Assembly (NCBI RefSeq): GCF_039541575.1
Contig: NZ_BAABGM010000004.1
Span: 68,217 to 132,216, forward strand
Length of the DNA stretch: 64,000 bases
Direction: 5' to 3'
Origin: Fodinibacter luteus
Lineage (GTDB): Bacteria; Actinomycetota; Actinomycetes; Actinomycetales; Dermatophilaceae
A program made the position numbers and the translations under genes. Below, one piece after another: positions 24,890-31,614 of this stretch (within the stretch, counting starts at the first letter, position 1; the number at the start of each line of letters is the position of its first letter). Below the pieces are notes generated by a model that was not told where the DNA came from, made no database searches, and worked only from the letters and a program-made list of their open reading frames with translations.

Positions 24890-26319
24890 GCGTCCGCCAC
24901 GTCGAGGGCGAGCAGGTCATCGATGGTCTCACGACGCACGAGCACGCGGGACCGCCCCCCACGGACGGCGACGACCGGGGGGCGGGGCGTGTGGTTGTAC
25001 TGGCTGGACAGGCTCCGGCAGTAGGCGCCGGTGCCCGGGACGGCGATGAGGTCGCCGGGCTCGAGGTCGGCCGGGAGGTACTCGTCGAGGACGACGATGT
25101 CGCCGCTCTCGCAGTGCCGGCCGACGACGCGCGACAGCCGCGGACCGGCCTGCGAGCGGCGGCTCGCGAGGGTGCACGAGTAGTCGGCCTCGTAGAGGGC
25201 CGGGCGGGCGTTGTCGCTCATGCCCCCGTCGACCGAGACGTAGGTGCGGGCGTGCCCGCCCCCGAGCTCGACGTCCTTGACCGTGCCCACCTCGTAGAGG
25301 GTGAAGGTGCTCGGCCCGACGATCGCCCGGCCGGGTTCGATCGACACCCGGGGCATCCGTGTCGCGTCTCCGACGGCCGCGAGCTCGCGGCCGACGATGG
25401 CGGCCATCTCCTGCGCCAGGGTGGCCGTGGGCAACGGGGTGTGCTGCGAGGTGTAGGCGATGCCGTAGCCGCCGCCGAGGTCGATCTCCGGGCAGTGGTG
25501 GCCGTGCTCGTCGGCGAGCCGCGCGTGGAGCCCGACGAGCCGGTGCGCCGCCGTCTCGAAGCCGCCCGTGTCGAAGATCTGGCTGCCGATGTGGCTGTGC
25601 AGCCCGCGCAGGGCGAGCACGTCGGGCCGCTCGAGGATGCGCCGGGCCGCCTCGAGCGCGTGGCCCCCGGCGAGGGAGAAGCCGAACTTCTGGTCCTCGT
25701 GGCCGGTGGCGATGAACTCGTGCGTGTGCGCCTCGACGCCGACCGTGACCCGCACCATGACGGGGGCCACGACCCCGAGCTCGGCGGCGACGGCGGCGAT
25801 CCGGTCGATCTCCTGCAGGGAGTCGACGACGATGCGGCCGACGCCGTAGGCGAGTGCCTGGCGGATCTCCGCGACGGTCTTGTTGTTGCCGTGGAACCCG
25901 ATCCGCTCGGCGGGGAAGTGCACGCGCTGGGCGACGGCGAGCTCACCCCCCGTGCACACGTCGAGGTGGAGGCCCTCCTCCGCCACCCAGCGCGCGACGG
26001 CCGTGCACAGGAAGGCCTTCGCGGCGTAGTAGACGTCGGCGCCCGCCAGTGGCCCGAAGGCGGCCGCGAAGCTGTCGCGGAAGTCGGCTGCGCGAGAGCG
26101 AAAGTCGTCCTCGTCGAGGACGTACGCGGCCGTGCCGTGCTCCGCAGCCAGCGTCACGACGTCGACGCCGCCGACCGTGAGCCGGCCCTCCTCGTCGCGG
26201 TCGACGGTCCGCGGCCACAGCTGCGGCAGCAGCTCCATGACGTCGGTCGGCTGCGGCAGGTAGATCGGGGGCCCGCCATAGCCCTCGGCGTGGAGGGCCC
26301 CGGCCTCGTGTGCACGCAT
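24886..26319 (-). CDS. lysA: Diaminopimelate decarboxylase
   Basis: 477 residues, fold-type III PLP enzyme. K101 in VYYAAKAFLCT is the PLP lysine; GLHSHIGSQIFD and EIDLGGGYGIAYTS bind PLP phosphate; the CESGDIVV and GAYCRSLSSQYN region lies at the C-terminal active site (the substrate Cys-Glu pair). Last step of lysine synthesis, next to argS as in mycobacteria. It is followed without a gap by hom, joining lysine and threonine branches in one transcript. Confidence 0.96.
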   Translation of the reverse strand: MRAHEAGALHAEGYGGPPIYLPQPTDVMELLPQLWPRTVDRDEEGRLTVGGVDVVTLAAEHGTAAYVLDEDDFRSRAADFRDSFAAAFGPLAGADVYYAAKAFLCTAVARWVAEEGLHLDVCTGGELAVAQRVHFPAERIGFHGNNKTVAEIRQALAYGVGRIVVDSLQEIDRIAAVAAELGVVAPVMVRVTVGVEAHTHEFIATGHEDQKFGFSLAGGHALEAARRILERPDVLALRGLHSHIGSQIFDTGGFETAAHRLVGLHARLADEHGHHCPEIDLGGGYGIAYTSQHTPLPTATLAQEMAAIVGRELAAVGDATRMPRVSIEPGRAIVGPSTFTLYEVGTVKDVELGGGHARTYVSVDGGMSDNARPALYEADYSCTLASRRSQAGPRLSRVVGRHCESGDIVVLDEYLPADLEPGDLIAVPGTGAYCRSLSSQYNHTPRPPVVAVRGGRSRVLVRRETIDDLLALDVADA

Positions 26320-26330
26320 GGGTCAGCCGC

Positions 26331-27977
26331 TCACATCCGGTCGGGGGCGCCCACGCCGAGCAGGTCGAGGCCATTGGCCAGGACCTGGCGGGTCGCGTCG
26401 TTGAGCCACAGCCGGGTGCGGTGCACGTCGGTGACCTCCTCGTCGACGCTCGTCGGGCGCACCCGGCAGGTGTCGTACCACTTGTGGTACCGACCGGCGA
26501 GCTCCTCGAGGTAGCGGGCGACGCGGTGCGGCTCGAGCAGGTGCGCCGCCTGCGCGACGACGCGGGGGAAGTCGCCGAGCACCGCGAGCAGGGCCGCCTC
26601 GGTCGGGTCGCCGAGCAGCCCGGCGTCGAACCCGTCCTCCCGGCGCACGCCGTCCTCCCCGGCGAGCCGCGCGACGTTCGCGGTGCGCGCATGCGCGTAC
26701 TGGACGTAGAAGACCGGGTTGTCGTTGGTCTGCCGCCGCAGCTCGTCCCCGTCGAGCGAGAGCGGGCTGTCGGCCGGGTAGCGCGCGAGGGAGTACCGCA
26801 CGGCATCCGAGCCGATCCACTCGATGAGCTCGTCGAGGTAGATGGCGTTGCCGAGCCGCTTGCCCATGCGCTGGCCGGCGATCGAGATGAGCTGGCCGAT
26901 CTTGACCTCGATGTTGTGCTCGGGGTCGTCGCCCGCGCAGGCCGCGATCGCCTTGAGGCGGTTGATGTAGCCGTGGTGGTCGGCGCCGAGGAGGTAGACC
27001 TTCTCGTCGAAGCCGCGGTCCTTCTTGCTGAGGTAGTAGGCCGCGTCGGCCGCGAAGTACGTCGGCTCGCCGTTGGCCCGGACGAGGACGCGGTCCTTGT
27101 CGTCGCCGAAGTCGGTCGTGCGCAGCCACACCGCACCCTCGGCGTCGAAGACGTGACCCTGCGCCCGAAGCCGCTCGACCGCTCGCTCGACGGCGCCGCC
27201 CTCGTGCAGCCCGCGCTCGGAGAACCACACGTCGAAGTGCACGCCGAACCGGTCGAGCGTGCGCCGGATGGCGCCCAGCTGCGCGACGTAGCCGAGGTCA
27301 CGCGCCACCACGAGCGCCTCGTCGGGGTCGAGGTCGAGGAGGTCCGGGCGCTGCGCCAGCACCTCCGCCGCCCGGTCGGCGACGTAGGCGCCCGGGTAGC
27401 CGTCGTCCGCCGGCTCCCGGCCGGCGGCCCGGGCGAGCACCGACGCGCCGAACTTGTCCATCTGCGCACCGGCGTCGTTGATGTAGTACTCGGCCGCGAC
27501 GGTGGCGCCGGCCGCCGCGAGGAGCCGACGCATCGCGTCGCCGAGCGCCGCCCACCGGGTGTGGCCGATGTGGATCGGGCCGGTCGGGTTCGCCGAGATG
27601 AACTCGAGGTTGACGACCCGTCCGGCCTCGGAGCTCCCGTGCCCGTACGACGGCCCGGCCTCCACGAGGGTGCGTGCGAGCTCGCCCGCGCTCGCGGCAT
27701 CCAGGGTGATGTTGAGGAAGCCGGGACCGGCCACGTCGACGCTGCCCACGCCCTCGACGGCGGCGAGGTGGGTGGCCAGGGCCGTGGCCAGCTCGCGCGG
27801 CGGGACGCCGGCCCCCTTCGCGAGCTGGAGGGCGACGTTCGTGGACCAGTCCCCGTGGTCGCGGTTGCGTGGGCGCTCGACCCGGACCTCGTCGGGGACG
27901 GCGACGGTGACGTCGCCGGCGGCGACGGCCGCCTGGAGGGCACCACGGATCGCGGCCGCGAGCTGTTCGGGGGTCAC
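26331..27977 (-). CDS. argS: Arginyl-tRNA synthetase
   Basis: 548 residues, class I: NPTGPIHIGHTRWAALGD holds the HIGH motif (residues 136-139), and the KMSKS-like site is RMGKRLGN. N-terminal Add-1 domain and C-terminal anticodon-binding helices (DNPVFYVQYAHARTANV) are present. The GTG at 27977 is preceded by TAGGAT ending 7 nt upstream, so the mRNA should be leaderless. A cognate tRNA-Arg(CCG) gene lies 515 bp upstream. Confidence 0.96.
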   Translation of the reverse strand: MTPEQLAAAIRGALQAAVAAGDVTVAVPDEVRVERPRNRDHGDWSTNVALQLAKGAGVPPRELATALATHLAAVEGVGSVDVAGPGFLNITLDAASAGELARTLVEAGPSYGHGSSEAGRVVNLEFISANPTGPIHIGHTRWAALGDAMRRLLAAAGATVAAEYYINDAGAQMDKFGASVLARAAGREPADDGYPGAYVADRAAEVLAQRPDLLDLDPDEALVVARDLGYVAQLGAIRRTLDRFGVHFDVWFSERGLHEGGAVERAVERLRAQGHVFDAEGAVWLRTTDFGDDKDRVLVRANGEPTYFAADAAYYLSKKDRGFDEKVYLLGADHHGYINRLKAIAACAGDDPEHNIEVKIGQLISIAGQRMGKRLGNAIYLDELIEWIGSDAVRYSLARYPADSPLSLDGDELRRQTNDNPVFYVQYAHARTANVARLAGEDGVRREDGFDAGLLGDPTEAALLAVLGDFPRVVAQAAHLLEPHRVARYLEELAGRYHKWYDTCRVRPTSVDEEVTDVHRTRLWLNDATRQVLANGLDLLGVGAPDRM

Positions 27978-27984
27978 CCGCCCG

Positions 27985-27990
27985 ATCCTA
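27985..27990 (-). promoter_or_regulatory. -10 box of a leaderless promoter for argS
   Basis: TAGGAT on the minus strand, 7 nt before the GTG at 27977. It overlaps the last codons of the response regulator gene upstream (stop at 27988). Confidence 0.5.
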
Positions 27991-28416
27991 TCGACGCGGC
28001 TGGGTGCCCCTGCCGTCCTCCGCCAGCCGTGAGACGGCCTCAACGAGCTCGTCCGGGTCGAAGGGCTTGGACACGAACGCGTCGAACCCGGCGTCCGTGG
28101 CGCCGGGTGCGTCGTGGTGCATGACGGATGCCGTGACGAGCACGACGGGGACGGGGTCGAGGCGCGGGTGCGCGCGGATCGCGGCGATCGCCCACCAGCC
28201 GTCGTAGGGGGCCATCTCGGAGTCGAGGACGATGACGGCCGGGCGCTGCGCCACGGGGTCGATGAGGCGGGCCATGGCCTCGTGGCCGTCGGCCGCCTCC
28301 TCGACCCGGAAGCCCGCCAGCTCGAGGTTGATCCGCAGGAGGCGCCGGATCGGCTCGGTGTCGTCGCACACGAGGACGAGCGGGGCGAGACCCTCGGTCC
28401 CGGTCCCGGATTGCAT
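27988..28416 (-). CDS. Stand-alone response regulator receiver protein
   Basis: 142 residues, one receiver domain with no output domain. Acidic pocket VLVCDDTEP, phospho-acceptor D65 in VIVLDSEMAPYDGWW, switch residue in VLVTASV and the invariant lysine in FVSKPFDPDEL are all present. It should signal by protein contact, CheY/Spo0F style. No histidine kinase is in the window. The start at 28416 is supported by TACTGT 7 nt upstream and the absence of a ribosome site. Divergent from tRNA-Arg. Confidence 0.88.
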   Translation of the reverse strand: MQSGTGTEGLAPLVLVCDDTEPIRRLLRINLELAGFRVEEAADGHEAMARLIDPVAQRPAVIVLDSEMAPYDGWWAIAAIRAHPRLDPVPVVLVTASVMHHDAPGATDAGFDAFVSKPFDPDELVEAVSRLAEDGRGTQPRR

Positions 28417-28441
28417 GCGACCAACAGTAGGCTGCTACCCT
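28411..28441 (+). promoter_or_regulatory. Candidate promoter of tRNA-Arg
   Basis: TTGCAT at 28411-28416 and TACCCT at 28436-28441 with a 19-bp spacer, 50 bp before the mature tRNA 5' end. The spacer is longer than ideal, so this is tentative. Confidence 0.35.
28424..28429 (-). promoter_or_regulatory. -10 box of a leaderless promoter for the response regulator
   Basis: TACTGT on the minus strand, 7 nt before the ATG at 28416. Confidence 0.5.
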
Positions 28442-28491
28442 CGCGGGGCGCTCGGAATCTCTTCCAGAGGCTCCCGGCGCGGGCCCGACCG

Positions 28492-28566
28492 GCCCCCGTA
28501 GCTCAGGGGATAGAGCACCGCCCTCCGGAGGCGGGAGCGTAGGTTCGAATCCTACCGGGGGCACCA
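28492..28566 (+). tRNA. tRNA-Arg (anticodon CCG)
   Basis: Seven-bp acceptor stem GCCCCCG/CGGGGGC, D-arm GTAGCTCAGGGGATAGAGC, anticodon stem CCGCC/GGCGG with loop CTCCGGA giving anticodon CCG, T-arm GTAGGTTCGAATCCTAC, and an encoded CCA end (28564-28566). It reads the CGG arginine codon, common in this GC-rich genome. Confidence 0.97.
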
Positions 28567-28570
28567 CCCA

Positions 28571-28609
28571 AACGCCCGCTGACCTGCCAGGATGCAGTCT
28601 GCGGGCGTT
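28571..28609 (+). terminator. Terminator hairpin after tRNA-Arg
   Basis: AACGCCCGC (28571-28579) pairs perfectly with GCGGGCGTT (28601-28609); the 21-nt loop can form a further CTGC/GCAG stem. It starts 4 nt after the tRNA CCA. Confidence 0.75.
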
Positions 28610-28651
28610 GCGCGTGCGCCAAGCGTGCGATGGGGACACAGCGTCTTCGAG

Positions 28652-29022
28652 TCATGCCGTCGTAACCACGACCTTGCCGCTCGTGTGCTCGGTCTCCATG
28701 TAGCGGATGGCGTGGGCGGCATCCTCGAGGCGGAACCTCCGGTCGATCACCGGCCTGACCCGCTGAGCCGCGACGAGCTCGGCAACCCGCTCGAGCGCCT
28801 CCGCGTCGGGCACGGCCTGGGGGACGACCACGCGGACCCCGCGCAGGCCTGCGTAGAGCTGCGCCCAGATGAGCAGCCTGAGCGGGCCTGAGAGGGAGTA
28901 GGGATGGTGCTGACCGTGAGGATGTCGGGTGAGCCGTAGCGGCGCTGAAGGAGCGCGCGGGTCGTGTGGCGGGCGAGACCCTCATCGTGGAGTGAGCGGT
29001 GGTGGGCGTCTGCTGGGGTCAT
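28652..29022 (-). pseudogene. Zinc-type alcohol dehydrogenase/quinone reductase pseudogene with large internal deletion
   Basis: The N-terminal piece from ATG 29022 reads TRALLQRRYGSPDILTVSTI, the usual start of medium-chain dehydrogenases. Within about 50 residues the frame changes, and the C-terminal piece reads SGPLRLLIWAQLYAGLRG and later VRPVIDRRFRLEDAAHAIRY with the ending GKVVVTTA before the stop at 28652. Family members are about 320 residues; only about 120 codons remain, so the GroES core and the Rossmann fold (roughly 200 residues) are gone. It cannot make an active enzyme. Last in the direction of the broken ABC exporter operon, 2 nt after the permease stop. Confidence 0.82.
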
Positions 29023-29024
29023 GC

Positions 29025-29849
29025 CTACTTCACCTCCGAGCGCCGGAGCGTGACCACGGCGACGACGAGCGGCAGGACGAGCCACACGGCGGTCGTCACC
29101 GCGAGCTGGGACCACTGCTCCCCGGAGAGCCCACCGTTCAGGAGTGCGTCCTGGTTGAACTTGGGGTCCATCCACGGACGCAGGTCACGGAACCACTCCT
29201 GGTTGAACGCGAGGAACGCGAGCAGGCCGGGGGCGACGAAGGCGTAGACCATGTAGGCGACGACGGCGCCGGCGCTGCTGCGGATGAGTGCGCCGAGGGT
29301 GAACCCGACCAGCATGAGCGAGATGCTGCCCAGCACGAAGTAGCCGACGTCGGCGAGGTCCTGGTCCCAGACCGGGGTGAGGCCGGCCAGGGCGGCGCCG
29401 ACAAGGTTGCCGAGCGCACCGACGGTGAAGGCCACCAGGGTGGCGGCCACCGCGACGAGGCAGGCTGAGGCGGCCTTGGCGACCATGACCCGGCCACAGT
29501 GCGGCACGAGGGTGAAGGTCGTCAGTCCACTGCGCTGGCTCCACTCGGCCGTGACCGACAGGACCGTGATGATGGCCAGGATGATCGACATCGGCATGCC
29601 GATCGCGAGGGTGAACTGGCTGTAGCGGAACTCCTCAGTGGGCGCCCAGGCGATGACGGCACCGGTGGTGGCGATTGCGGCCAGGCCGATGCTGGCGAGC
29701 AGCCACAGGCCGGAGCGTGTGTCGAAGGACTTGCGCAGCTCGACCGCGACGATGCGGGTCAGGGGGATGCGTGGGCTGGCTCCGTTGGTCGTGGTGGCGT
29801 GGGGGCGGGCCGTGGCACGCGGGGCGACGTCATCCGTGCTGGTGGTCAT
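29025..29849 (-). CDS. ABC-2 type exporter permease
   Basis: 274 residues. After an N-terminal cytoplasmic segment (about 1-30) come six predicted membrane helices, including GLWLLASIGLAAIATTGAVI, MPMSIILAIITVLSVTAEW, and VAYMVYAFVAPGLLAFLAF. SVTAEWSQRSGLTTFTLVP is the conserved motif of the family (compare IGSEYRHKTISGTF in the intact permease at 46474). The reading frame is intact but its ATPase partner, with which it overlaps by 4 nt, is broken. It is probably non-functional unless another ATPase serves it. Confidence 0.82.
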   Translation of the reverse strand: MTTSTDDVAPRATARPHATTTNGASPRIPLTRIVAVELRKSFDTRSGLWLLASIGLAAIATTGAVIAWAPTEEFRYSQFTLAIGMPMSIILAIITVLSVTAEWSQRSGLTTFTLVPHCGRVMVAKAASACLVAVAATLVAFTVGALGNLVGAALAGLTPVWDQDLADVGYFVLGSISLMLVGFTLGALIRSSAGAVVAYMVYAFVAPGLLAFLAFNQEWFRDLRPWMDPKFNQDALLNGGLSGEQWSQLAVTTAVWLVLPLVVAVVTLRRSEVK

Positions 29850-30420
29850 GCCGCTGCTCCTTGCTGGTGAGTGTGGATCGGGCTGTGACCGAAGCCTTCT
29901 CGCTGGGTGTCCGCGGTGAGCTCGAGGAAGAGCTCCTCCAGCCCGGCACCGTCAGCGGTCCGCAGCAGGATGAGTGGGATGCCCGCCTCGTGGGCGACGT
30001 GACCGACTCGTTCGGGTCCGGCATCCACGCGCAGGGCCCGGTCGCCGTGGTGGACCACGACACCAGCGCTCGTCAGGGCCTGCGCCAGCCGATGCGGATG
30101 CCGGGTCCGGACCTGCGTTCCGGTGGAGGTCAGCAGCACCATGGCACCGCGGTCGGCGTGGCCGCGCAACAGGTCGCGCATCGAACGGATCCCCCGACCT
30201 CCAGGCCCGGGTTGGACAGGTCCGTGAACCGGCGGCCGACGACGTGCGCCGAGCCGTGGGTCGGTGGGATGAGGCCGACGATGACGCGCATCGTGGTGGA
30301 CTTGCCCGCCCCGTTGGGGCCGAGGAAGCCGGTGACGCGGCCGGGGGCGGCGGTGAAGGTGATGTCGTCGACGGCCGTGTGGAAGCCGTACCGCTTGGTG
30401 ACCGCCTCGACCGTGATCAT
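29846..30420 (-). pseudogene. ABC exporter ATPase pseudogene (internal deletions, frameshift)
   Basis: The N-terminal frame from ATG 30420 has a good Walker A (FLGPNGAGKSTTMRVIVGL) and continues to FTDLSNPGLEVG near 30200. The frame then breaks and resumes as GIRSMRDLLRGHADRGAMVL, the segment that follows Walker B in this family, and ends with LILLRTADGAGLEELFLELT. Compared with the intact paralogue at 45548, about 100 residues with the signature motif and Walker B are missing, and a second gap removes the H-loop (TSTGTQ where ISSHLL is expected). It cannot hydrolyse ATP. Confidence 0.85.
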
Positions 30421-31169
30421 CGCTCGTCGTCCGTTCCGGCGGTGACCGGTGACGGCTTGAAGCCCTTGACCACGAGGTAGATCCCCAAACCGAGCTCCCA
30501 GAAGAACTCCGGGACGGCCGACAGGACCTGCCAGGTCCCGTCGAGCTCGATGACGCCGACCATCGCGGCGGCAGCGGACAGGATGAGCAGCGGCCCACCG
30601 ACCAGCCCCAGGACGGCCAGCTTGCGCGGCACCAGACGGGAGCGGTACATCAGGTAGCCCAGGATCACTCCGTTGCCCACACCGACCACGAAGTTGGGCC
30701 CGAGCCCGAACGTCCACTCCTGGACAGTGACGAAGGCGTCGCCGGCGACGGTCAGCCCGGCTGTCGCGCCCGGGTCAGCCGCGGCGTAGGTCTGCCGCAG
30801 GGTCACGACCGTGAGCACGCTGAGCACGCCGACGGCGATGAAGACCGACTCCATGATCCGGGCTGCGACGTAGCTCATCGCGAGGCTCTCGTGCTGTCGT
30901 TTGAGGACAGGCCACAAGAAGGTGGCGGTGCCGATGTTGGCGATGATCAGCACGGCCTCGAAGACCGCGCCCCAGAGCACTCGGGTGTCCTGACCCGGAC
31001 CGGTGACGTAGTCGCCGTCGAAGAGTGGCGGGTAGAACGCGACCTTTGCGGCGATCGCCGTGACGTAGGTGACGATGAACAGCCAGCCGACGATGGACGC
31101 GGTGGTCCGTAGCGAGTTCCTGGGCACGGGCCCACGTCGGAGTGTGGTGGTGGTCTGGAGGGTGCTCAT
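30417..31169 (-). CDS. DUF4386 family integral membrane protein
   Basis: 250 residues with about seven membrane helices (SIVGWLFIVTYVTAIAAKVAF, LIIANIGTATFLWPVLKR, VFIAVGVLSVLTVVTLRQ and others). PVLKRQHESLAMSYVAARIMES is the DUF4386 signature. Function unknown; these genes often sit beside LuxR-type regulators and ABC exporters in actinobacteria. The ATG at 31169 has GGAGAAA upstream, and the end overlaps the ATPase pseudogene start by 4 nt (ATGA). Confidence 0.82.
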   Translation of the reverse strand: MSTLQTTTTLRRGPVPRNSLRTTASIVGWLFIVTYVTAIAAKVAFYPPLFDGDYVTGPGQDTRVLWGAVFEAVLIIANIGTATFLWPVLKRQHESLAMSYVAARIMESVFIAVGVLSVLTVVTLRQTYAAADPGATAGLTVAGDAFVTVQEWTFGLGPNFVVGVGNGVILGYLMYRSRLVPRKLAVLGLVGGPLLILSAAAAMVGVIELDGTWQVLSAVPEFFWELGLGIYLVVKGFKPSPVTAGTDDER

Positions 31170-31213
31170 GGGTTTCTCCTTGTCATGCGGTGGGGCGTAC
31201 TGGTGGTGGGACG

Positions 31214-31447
31214 TCAGGAGAGGTCGACCTGCGCGACCGAGATGATCGGCACACCGATGTCCCGCACCTGGTGCAGGACCCCGTGCAGCGCCGCCTGGTC
31301 GGCGACCTGACCGCGCAGCACGGTGCTTCCGTCCTCGCCCGGGTCGAGGTCGAAGCCGTCGAACCAGGACGCCCAGCGAGGGTCCAGGCGTGCGTCGAGA
31401 CGAATCTCGTAGCAGCCGCCCGGCTCGTCCCTGGTGGTCCCGTCCAC
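31214..31447 (-). CDS. Small conserved actinobacterial protein of unknown function
   Basis: 77 residues from GTG 31447 (VDGTTRDEPGGCYEIRLDAR...), which has GGGAG upstream. The pattern RLDPRWASWFDGFDLDPGEDG then TVLRGQVADQAALHGVLHQV recurs in small proteins next to DUF4386 or oxidoreductase genes; no domain function is known. A longer reading from 31552 would include the GTGATGA boxes and is disfavoured. First gene of the operon 31447-28652. Confidence 0.68.
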   Translation of the reverse strand: MDGTTRDEPGGCYEIRLDARLDPRWASWFDGFDLDPGEDGSTVLRGQVADQAALHGVLHQVRDIGVPIISVAQVDLS

Positions 31448-31518
31448 TGACCGCTCCCTTGTCTCTGCCCACCGGTGGTGGCGGGCTCCGGTTGATGTCC
31501 GGAAACGTAGGAGTCGGG

Positions 31519-31560
31519 GTGATGAGGGCGCGTCATCACAGGTGATGAGCACGGTGATGA
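31519..31560. promoter_or_regulatory. Cluster of four GTGATGA boxes between the LuxR gene and the DUF4386/ABC operon
   Basis: GTGATGA at 31519-31525, its inverse TCATCAC at 31533-31539, and GTGATGA again at 31542-31548 and 31554-31560. The middle pair forms the palindrome TCATCAC-AG-GTGATGA. The cluster lies 72-113 bp upstream of the small gene at 31447. No recognisable -35 hexamer is present, in keeping with an activator-dependent promoter. The adjacent LAL-type regulator is the obvious candidate binder. Confidence 0.6.
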
Positions 31561-31614
31561 TTCGCGGATGCCGTCAGGAACCGGCGTGCGGCGGCTCCGC
31601 GCGGCGGCGACGCC

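Noticed and set aside
29025..29849. ABC permease as a pseudogene
   Set aside because: The frame is intact with all helices and a family motif; only its ATPase partner is broken.
31448..31552. Longer start (ATG 31552) for the small gene at 31214
   Set aside because: It would place the GTGATGA boxes in coding sequence, while the conserved pattern begins at the GTG with a good ribosome site.
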